Below, one piece after another: positions 57,716 to 64,000 of a stretch of DNA of 64,000 nt (its first letter is position 1; every line of letters begins with the position of its first letter). The notes beneath the pieces were generated by a model. The model was given only the letters and a program-made list of their open reading frames with translations, ran no database searches and was not told the DNA's origin. The translations under genes and the position numbers were made by a program. Source of the stretch: JACKNG01 sp040220855 (GTDB lineage Bacteria > Pseudomonadota > Gammaproteobacteria > Ga0077536); contig JAVJVZ010000060.1 of NCBI GenBank assembly GCA_040220855.1, positions 1-64,000 of the forward strand. Direction: 5' to 3'.

Positions 57716-58371
57716 ACGCTGGCCTCGACCGTCTCGCGCAGCGCCGCGATGATCGCACTGACGCGCGCATGCTTGGTCTTCATCGCCGCCTTGTTGACGA
57801 TCAATCGCGAGCTGATCTCGCAGATCGTCTCCATGGCAACCAGGCCATTGGCCTTGAGCGTATTGCCCGTGTCGACGAGGTCGACGATGCGGTCGGCGAG
57901 GCCGACCAGCGGTGCCAGCTCCATCGACCCGTAGAGCTTGATGATCTCGGCCTGCATGCCGAGGCTCTCGAAGTAATCGCGCGCCGTACGCGCGTATTTC
58001 GTGGCGATGCGCGGGCGCTCACGCGTGTAATCCTGCCCGGGCAGCCCGGCCACCATCAGGCGGCAGCGCGCGATGCCCAGGTCGAGTGGTTCGTAATAGT
58101 CCGTGCCCTCGTACTCCATCAGTACGTCCTTGCCGGCGACGCCGAGATCGGCGGCGCCGTACTCGACATAGGTCGGCACGTCGGTGGCGCGGATGATCAG
58201 CAGCTTGACGTCGGGTCGCGAAGTGTCGAGCACCAGCTTGCGCGACTTCGCCGGGTCGTCGAGCGGCTCGATACCGATGCGCGTCATCAGCGGCAGCGCA
58301 TCATCGAGAATGCGCCCCTTGGAGAGCGCAATGACGAGGTCGCCAGCGGAGCGGTTCACGGTTGCAGTCAT
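57712..58371 (-). CDS. hisG: ATP phosphoribosyltransferase, short form
   Basis: First step of histidine synthesis, condensing ATP and PRPP. At 219 residues it is the short HisG_S type, lacking the C-terminal regulatory domain; in other organisms this form needs the HisRS-like partner HisZ, which is not in this window. Motifs: IALSKGRILDDALPLM, ELAPLVGLADRIVDLVDTGNTLKANGL. The start MTATVNRSAGDLVIALSKGR is the first sensible one. 79 bases separate it from murA. Confidence 0.95.
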   Translation of the reverse strand: MTATVNRSAGDLVIALSKGRILDDALPLMTRIGIEPLDDPAKSRKLVLDTSRPDVKLLIIRATDVPTYVEYGAADLGVAGKDVLMEYEGTDYYEPLDLGIARCRLMVAGLPGQDYTRERPRIATKYARTARDYFESLGMQAEIIKLYGSMELAPLVGLADRIVDLVDTGNTLKANGLVAMETICEISSRLIVNKAAMKTKHARVSAIIAALRETVEASV

Positions 58372-58450
58372 CGTCGTCACATACGTGCTTGGGGCGCCCG
58401 CGGGATCGGTCGCGGGCGCGTCGGTGGCGGCGCCGGGCCGGCGCCGCCCG

Positions 58451-59710
<1,260 letters not shown>

Positions 59711-59726
59711 CGCGTTTGCCGGCGCT

Positions 59727-59978
59727 CTAGAGCGTCTGGAACTTGCGCGCTTTCTCCCAAGCTTCGCGAGTGTAGGTCTGGATGGACAGGGCGTGGATGG
59801 CGCTCTCCATGCTGTTGCCGAGCGCGGCGTACACCATCTTGTGCTGCTTGATTACCGGCAGGCCGGCGAATTCGTCGCTGATCACGCGCGCGACGAAGTG
59901 GGAGCCATCGCCGTCGACATGGGCTTCGGCGCCGGGAATGCCGTCGACGATCATCTGCTTTATCTGGTTCGGATCCAT
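59727..59978 (-). CDS. ibaG: BolA-family protein IbaG (YrbA)
   Basis: Small iron-sulfur-linked protein that partners with monothiol glutaredoxins. The 83 residues show the BolA fold: IKQMIVDGIPGAEAHVDGDGSHFVARVISDEF, then LPVIKQHKMVYAALGNSM with the conserved His, ending SIQTYTREAW. It starts at 59978 and is followed by murA after 16 bases. In most relatives mlaB directly precedes it; here there is a gene-free spacer. Confidence 0.95.
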   Translation of the reverse strand: MDPNQIKQMIVDGIPGAEAHVDGDGSHFVARVISDEFAGLPVIKQHKMVYAALGNSMESAIHALSIQTYTREAWEKARKFQTL

Positions 59979-60015
59979 GGGCGGTTCACCGTGGTCGGCA
60001 GCACTCAGAGCCTGA

Positions 60016-60175
60016 GAAGGAATCGCGCCCCGTCGCGAGGCGCGCTGTGCACGTCCGTGGCAGGGGACGTGGATAAGCACACACGCGCGCCGTCTGGCTG
60101 CGAGGCGAGTCCGGGGTCCCGGCAACGTCGGCAGGGATATAGGCGGGACGTCGCAGCAGGCGCGGTGATTCCTTC
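60016..60175. repeat. Gene-free spacer bracketed by a 14-bp inverted repeat
   Basis: GAAGGAATC (60016-60024) and GCGCC (60025-60029) pair with GATTCCTTC (60167-60175) and GGCGC (60159-60163), with a 3-base bulge. The 160-base unit lies in the 205-base gap between mlaC and ibaG where mlaB usually sits. It could be a short terminal-repeat element or a large stem-loop; no target duplication is visible. Confidence 0.45.
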
Positions 60176-60183
60176 ACGTTCTC

Positions 60184-60789
60184 TCAGTTGCCGTATTGCT
60201 GGTTCTTGCTGTCGAGCGAAGCGATCAGGCCGTCGATGCCACCGTCCTTGATCATCGAGCCGAACGAGGCGCGGTAGGTCTTGACGAGACTGACGCCGTC
60301 GACGGAGACGTCGAACACCTTCCAGTCGCCGGTCTTGTTGTGGAGGCGATAGACGATCGGGATCACCGAACTGCCCGGCTGGGAGATGTCCTGCTTGACG
60401 ACCGCGGTCGCGCCACCTTTCTGCTCCACCGGCGGGTAGGTGATTTCCTGCCCGGAGAACTCGAGCAGGGCGGTCGCGTAGGTACGCACGAGGAGCTTGC
60501 GGAACTGCTCGACGAAGGCTGCGCGGCTGTCTTCACTGGCGCTGCTCCAGTGATCACCGAGCACCCATTGCGACATGATGGAAAAGTCGAAGTGCGGGAA
60601 GATCAGCTCGGAGACGAGATTGTACATCTTGCCCGGATCGGCCTGCAGCGCGGACTTGTCCGCCCGCACACGCTCGAGCACCTGGTCGGTGGTGTTCTGC
60701 ACGATCTGGGTCGGATCACTGGCTGCGCCGGCGAGGTTGGCGGCCAGCATCAACACGAGGGCGAAGGTGGAGGCCCAAATGCGCTTCAT
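60184..60789 (-). CDS. mlaC: Phospholipid-transport protein MlaC
   Basis: Periplasmic lipid carrier between the outer-membrane MlaA complex and the inner-membrane MlaFEDB transporter. The 201 residues have a signal peptide (MKRIWASTFALVLMLAANLAGA) and the MlaC/Ttg2D domain (ILFP-type ELIFPHFDFSIMSQWVLGDHW, FRKLLVRTYATALLEFSG, VYRLHNKTGDWKVFDVSVDGVSLVKTYR). GAGGAA lies 8 bases before the ATG at 60789; an ATG five codons upstream is less well placed. No mlaF, mlaE, mlaD or mlaB neighbours exist on either side, which is unusual. Confidence 0.94.
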   Translation of the reverse strand: MKRIWASTFALVLMLAANLAGAASDPTQIVQNTTDQVLERVRADKSALQADPGKMYNLVSELIFPHFDFSIMSQWVLGDHWSSASEDSRAAFVEQFRKLLVRTYATALLEFSGQEITYPPVEQKGGATAVVKQDISQPGSSVIPIVYRLHNKTGDWKVFDVSVDGVSLVKTYRASFGSMIKDGGIDGLIASLDSKNQQYGN

Positions 60790-60937
60790 CGTCGAGTTCC
60801 TCATACACAGTTCGGTTCGCGCACGCGGTGCGTCCGCGGGTGCGGCACGCCGGCGGCACGCGCGTCGGCGGCGGTCCGTAGCAATGCGCTCCGGCGCCGG
60901 CCATCGTCGTCCGGCGGGGCGCTCCGCGAGGCGCGGT

Positions 60938-60970
60938 AATGTAGCACAATCCGCCGTGCGGGCACGGCGG
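60938..60970 (-). promoter_or_regulatory. gloA-mlaC spacer: hairpin and candidate mlaC promoter
   Basis: A GC-rich hairpin (60951-60970, 9-bp arms with almost no loop) lies 20 bases beyond gloA. Directly after it on the minus strand is TGCTACATT (60946-60938), an extended -10 with 4 of 6 matches. This could end the purT-gloA transcript and start mlaC separately. Confidence 0.4.
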
Positions 60971-60989
60971 CCCGGCCGCCGGCGCCAGC

Positions 60990-61376
60990 TCAGCCGTGGT
61001 CCTCGACGAGTTCGATCTTGTAGCCGTCCGGATCCTCGACGAAGGCGATCACGTGGGTGCCGCCCTTCATCGGTCCGGCATCGCGCACCACCTTGCCGCC
61101 ACGCGCGCGGACTTCGTCGCAGGCCTTGTAGACATCGGGCACGCCGAGGGCGATGTGTCCGTAAGCATCGCCCAGGTCGTAGCTGTCGGTATCCCAGTTG
61201 TGGGTCAGTTCGAGAACCGTATTGTCCGCCTCCGGGCCGTAGCCGACGAAGGCCAGCGTAAAGCGCCCCTCGGGGAAATCCTTGCGTCGCAGGAGCTGCA
61301 TGCCGAGCACCTCGCCGTAGAAAGCGAGCGAGGCCTCGAGGTCGGTCACGCGGAGCATGGTGTGCATCATTCTCAT
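60990..61376 (-). CDS. gloA: Lactoylglutathione lyase (glyoxalase I)
   Basis: Metal-dependent isomerase that converts the methylglyoxal-glutathione hemithioacetal to S-lactoylglutathione. The 128 residues show the two-fold VOC pattern with metal ligands H5 (MMHTMLRVTDLEASLAFY), E in TVLELTHNWD, H in YGHIALGV and E in DPDGYKIELVED. It lacks the long insert of the Zn-type, so the Ni/Co bacterial type is likely. It overlaps purT by ATGA. Confidence 0.96.
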   Translation of the reverse strand: MRMMHTMLRVTDLEASLAFYGEVLGMQLLRRKDFPEGRFTLAFVGYGPEADNTVLELTHNWDTDSYDLGDAYGHIALGVPDVYKACDEVRARGGKVVRDAGPMKGGTHVIAFVEDPDGYKIELVEDHG

Positions 61377-62605
61377 CGGTGCTCTCCCTGCCGGTTGCGG
61401 GCCGGCTCAATGTCGTCGTCGATCGAAATGGCAATCGCAGCGGCCGCGTTGCGCGCCCGCGCGCGCGCCGCCGCGATAGCGGTATCGCGCGCGAGGGCGA
61501 CGCCGAGGCGCCGCTTGCCGGCGATGGTCGGCTTGCCGAACAGGCGCAAATCGGTGCCCGGCGCGGCGAGCGCCCGTGCGAGCCCGTCGTAGCGGATGCG
61601 ACGGCCGTGTCCCTCGCCGAGAATGGCACAGCTCGCCGCGGCGCCGAGCTGTTCGACCGCCGTCAGCTCGACGCCGAGGATCGCGCGCACATGCAGGGCG
61701 AACTCCGACAACGGCTGTGAGATCAGCGTGACCATACCGGTATCATGCGGCCGTGGCGAGACCTCGCTGAACCAGACCTCGTCGCCCTTGATGAACAGCT
61801 CGACGCCGAACAGACCCCAGCCGCCGAGGGCGTCGGTGATGGCGCGCGCGACGGCTTCGGCGCCGGCGAGTGCGCGCGGCGACATCGGCTGTGGCTGCCA
61901 GGATTCGCGGTAATCGCCGTCGACCTGCAGGTGTCCGATCGGTGCGCAGAAGCAGGTACCGCCGCGGTGACGGACGGTGAGCAGCGTGATCTCGTAATCG
62001 AAGTCGACGAAGCCCTCGACGATGACGCGCGGGCGCGCCGCACGCGCGCCGCCCACCGCATAATCCCACGCGCGCGCGGCATCGGCGGCGTCGCGCACGG
62101 TGATCTGGCCCTTGCCGGACGAGCTCATCACCGGCTTGACGATACACGGCATGCCGACCACGGCGATCGCCGCGGCGCATTCCTCCGCGCTGCCGGCGAA
62201 ACGGTAGGCCGAGGTCGGCAGACCGAGCTCTTCGCTGGCGAGACGCCGGATGCCCTCGCGGTTCATGGTGAGGTGCGTGGCGCGCGCGGTCGGCACCACG
62301 TTGAAGCCCTCGGCCTCGAGTTCGAGCAGGGTCTCGGTCGCGATTGCCTCGACTTCGGGCACGACGAAATGCGGGCGTTCTTGCTCGATCACCGCGCGCA
62401 GACGCGGGCCGTCGAGCATGTCGATGACATGCGCACGATGAGCGACCTGCATCGCGGGGGCATCGGCGTAGCGGTCGACGGCGATGACCTCGAGACCGAG
62501 GCGCATCGCCTCGAGCGCGACCTCCTTGCCCAGCTCGCCCGCGCCGAGCAGCAGCAGGCGGGTCGCGTTGGCGGCGAGCGGGGTTCCGATCGACTGTGTA
62601 CTCAT
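61373..62605 (-). CDS. purT: Formate-dependent GAR transformylase PurT
   Basis: ATP-grasp enzyme adding formate to GAR in purine synthesis, the formate-using alternative to PurN. The 410 residues contain LLLLGAGELGKEVALEAMRLG, the ATP-grasp loop KPVMSSSGKGQ, GVELFIKGDEVWFSEVSPRPHDTGMVT and a late Ala/Arg-rich tail. The start at 62605 gives the usual N-terminus; the open frame continues upstream through pdxB. It overlaps gloA by 4 bases. Confidence 0.96.
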   Translation of the reverse strand: MSTQSIGTPLAANATRLLLLGAGELGKEVALEAMRLGLEVIAVDRYADAPAMQVAHRAHVIDMLDGPRLRAVIEQERPHFVVPEVEAIATETLLELEAEGFNVVPTARATHLTMNREGIRRLASEELGLPTSAYRFAGSAEECAAAIAVVGMPCIVKPVMSSSGKGQITVRDAADAARAWDYAVGGARAARPRVIVEGFVDFDYEITLLTVRHRGGTCFCAPIGHLQVDGDYRESWQPQPMSPRALAGAEAVARAITDALGGWGLFGVELFIKGDEVWFSEVSPRPHDTGMVTLISQPLSEFALHVRAILGVELTAVEQLGAAASCAILGEGHGRRIRYDGLARALAAPGTDLRLFGKPTIAGKRRLGVALARDTAIAAARARARNAAAAIAISIDDDIEPARNRQGEHR

Positions 62606-62633
62606 GACGTGGCGGTGGTTCCGGGTGCGCATC

Positions 62634-63764
62634 TCAGGCGCTGCCGTCACGGCAGTCGAAGCCGAGCGCACGCAGCTCGGCGACAGTATCGGGATTGCAC
62701 CCGTGGCATGCAACGGCATGGCGGGCGAACTCGCGGCGCACGCCGTAGTCGCGACGATCGGCGTCGAAGCTCGCCGCGCGCGCCCCCCGGGCGGCACCGA
62801 GCGCGCGCATGCGTGCGGTGTGGCCGTCGAGATCGTGTGCCTGCGCGAGTACGCCGAGCACGCCGCCGGCCGCATCGAGCCGCACGGCGAGTTCGCCGGC
62901 GAGACTGGCGGGCAGCGCAAGCTCGCGTCCGGCCCATATCCCGAGCGCGCCAGCAAGCCGCACGCTCGCTGCCAGACGCGCCTCGCGCGTGTGCCCGGCG
63001 ATGTGCGGGCTCGCCAGCCAGCTCGCCGCGAGCGTTTCCCGCGCTACGCGGGGCTCACCCTCCCAGCAATCGAGCGCGGCGACGATGCCGGGCCGATCAT
63101 TCACCGCGGCAACCAGCGCAGCCTCGTCGACCACGCCACCGCGGGCCGCGTTGATGAGCAGGCTGCCAGGCCGCATGCGCGCCAGCGCGGCGGCATCGAT
63201 GAGGCCGGCGGTCGGATACGCGCCGACCTGCGTCAGCGGTACGTGCAGCGAGACCACGTCGCTGGCCTCGAGCAAGCTCGCGAGCTCGCCATGAGGCACA
63301 TCCGCGAGTGCGCGGCCGAGCGGCGGATCGTTGGCCACCCAGGCGACGCCGATGGCATCCGCGAGGGCGGCCACCGCGCGGCCCACGTGGCCGTAGCCGA
63401 CGATGCCGAGACGCAGCTCGCCGACGGGTCGGGCGGTACGCGCGGCGTGCCGGTACAGGCAGCAGGCAACGTGCTCGGCCACCGCCCGCGCATTGCAGCC
63501 GGCCGCATCGGCCACGCTGATGCCGGCCGCGCGCAGCCACGCGAGATCGAGGTGGTCGCAACCGGCGGTCGCGGTGCCGACGAAGCTGACACGACTGTCG
63601 GCGAGGAGCGCGGCGTCGACACGGGTCACCGAGCGCACCAGCAGCACTTCGGCAGCGCCCATATCGGCGCGGTGCAGCGCGCGCCCATCGAACAGCCGTA
63701 CCGTGCCGAGCGCGCCGAAGATTGCTTCGGCACCCGTGATCTCGCGGTCGACGAGCACTTCCAT
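62634..63764 (-). CDS. pdxB: Erythronate-4-phosphate dehydrogenase
   Basis: NAD-dependent D-2-hydroxyacid dehydrogenase of DXP-dependent pyridoxal phosphate synthesis. The 376 residues (E. coli 378) open MEVLVDREITGAEAIFGALG, with the Rossmann motif GIVGYGHVGRAVAALAD, catalytic Arg in INAARGGVVDEAAL, Glu in EGEPRV and His in SPHIAGHT, and the PdxB-specific C-terminal dimer domain. It lies 28 bases upstream of purT. Confidence 0.95.
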   Translation of the reverse strand: MEVLVDREITGAEAIFGALGTVRLFDGRALHRADMGAAEVLLVRSVTRVDAALLADSRVSFVGTATAGCDHLDLAWLRAAGISVADAAGCNARAVAEHVACCLYRHAARTARPVGELRLGIVGYGHVGRAVAALADAIGVAWVANDPPLGRALADVPHGELASLLEASDVVSLHVPLTQVGAYPTAGLIDAAALARMRPGSLLINAARGGVVDEAALVAAVNDRPGIVAALDCWEGEPRVARETLAASWLASPHIAGHTREARLAASVRLAGALGIWAGRELALPASLAGELAVRLDAAGGVLGVLAQAHDLDGHTARMRALGAARGARAASFDADRRDYGVRREFARHAVACHGCNPDTVAELRALGFDCRDGSA

Positions 63765-63865
63765 CGATGGCTACCCGCGATGACTATCGGCCACGGCGGC
63801 CGGTCATGACGACCACGGACCGCACGACGAGCCCCGACCCCGCACCAGCGCGCCCGGCGTCGCGG

Positions 63866-64000
63866 TCAGGGACGTCCGTCCGCCGCCTCGCCTTCCTTGG
63901 TGACCGGCATGAGGTCGGTCTTGCTGACGTTCAACCGCAGCAACATGGCGCTGGCGACGTAAATCGACGAATAGGTGCCGACGAAGATGCCAATCATCAG
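63866..64000 (-). CDS. secF: Protein-export membrane protein SecF, C-terminal fragment
   Basis: The last 44 residues of a gene entering from the right edge. The sequence MIGIFVGTYSSIYVASAML corresponds to the last transmembrane segment of SecF, followed by a short hydrophilic tail. SecDF uses the proton gradient to complete secretion started by SecA, which is also encoded in this window. The gene is truncated only by the window border. Confidence 0.9.
   Translation of the reverse strand: MMIGIFVGTYSSIYVASAMLLRLNVSKTDLMPVTKEGEAADGRP

Noticed and set aside
59986..60177. 63-codon frame in the ibaG-mlaC gap as a candidate mlaB
   Set aside because: No STAS-domain pattern, Arg/Pro-rich composition, and no ribosome-binding site.

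Overview
The window is a contiguous piece of chromosome from a high-GC gammaproteobacterium. Nearly every gene is core: type IV pilus, TCA cycle, NAD synthesis, outer-membrane assembly, peptidoglycan synthesis and division, cytochrome bc1, histidine and purine synthesis. Two gene-order signatures are combined. The pilSR-sucCD and pilBCD-coaE-zapD blocks recall Xanthomonas-type genomes. The long run argJ-secA-M23-dciA-lpxC-dcw-rnpB-rsmI-lpoA-yraN-diaA-dolP, then sspBA-petCBA, degS/algW, hisCDG-murA-ibaG, follows Pseudomonas. MurE carries the meso-DAP motif DNPR, and lpxC, bamD and lpoA show a Gram-negative envelope. Genus cannot be named from the sequence alone.

Layout. 1-1206: the 5' part of a group II intron entering from the left edge, abutting the T-tract of the pilA terminator, then pilA with a sigma-54 promoter. 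1207-4399: pilR, pilS and a small membrane protein, all minus. 4744-8472: sucC, sucD, nadE (plus). 8501-13846: bamD (minus) divergent from rluD-pgeF-clpB (plus), with a heat-shock promoter before clpB. 13997-19518: pilB, pilC, pilD, coaE, zapD (plus). 19567-26450: Nudix/ThiE-like fusion, argJ, secA, an M23 peptidase (minus) and dciA (plus). 26476-45157: the complete dcw cluster from mraZ to ftsZ plus lpxC, all minus, almost every junction a 1-22 base overlap, led by a sigma-70 promoter and three MraZ boxes. 45391-46662: rnpB and rsmI (minus). 46691-50263: lpoA, yraN, diaA, dolP (plus). 50286-53927: sspB, sspA, petC, petB, petA (minus). 54220-55314: DegS/AlgW protease (plus). 55326-64000: hisC, hisD, hisG, murA, ibaG, an isolated mlaC, gloA, purT, pdxB and the 3' end of secF (minus).

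How it fits together. PilS/PilR, PilA, PilB, PilC and PilD are the sensor pair, pilin, extension motor, platform and prepilin peptidase of one pilus system, and the pilA promoter has the sigma-54 form that PilR would activate. The dcw block supplies the enzymes from UDP-GlcNAc-derived precursors to lipid II plus the divisome core. murA, the first committed step, lies apart in the his cluster, as in Pseudomonas. LpoA, DolP, DegS and MlaC serve envelope assembly or surveillance.

The most unusual feature is the group II intron at the left edge, whose 5' end resembles class C introns and which sits exactly where class C introns insert, behind an intrinsic terminator. Other points of interest are a degenerate ThiE domain fused to a Nudix hydrolase, an mlaC without its mlaFED/B partners next to a gene-free spacer bracketed by an inverted repeat, and PilB with reduced zinc-ligand cysteines. 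I saw no defence island, prophage, CRISPR array or novel multi-gene system.
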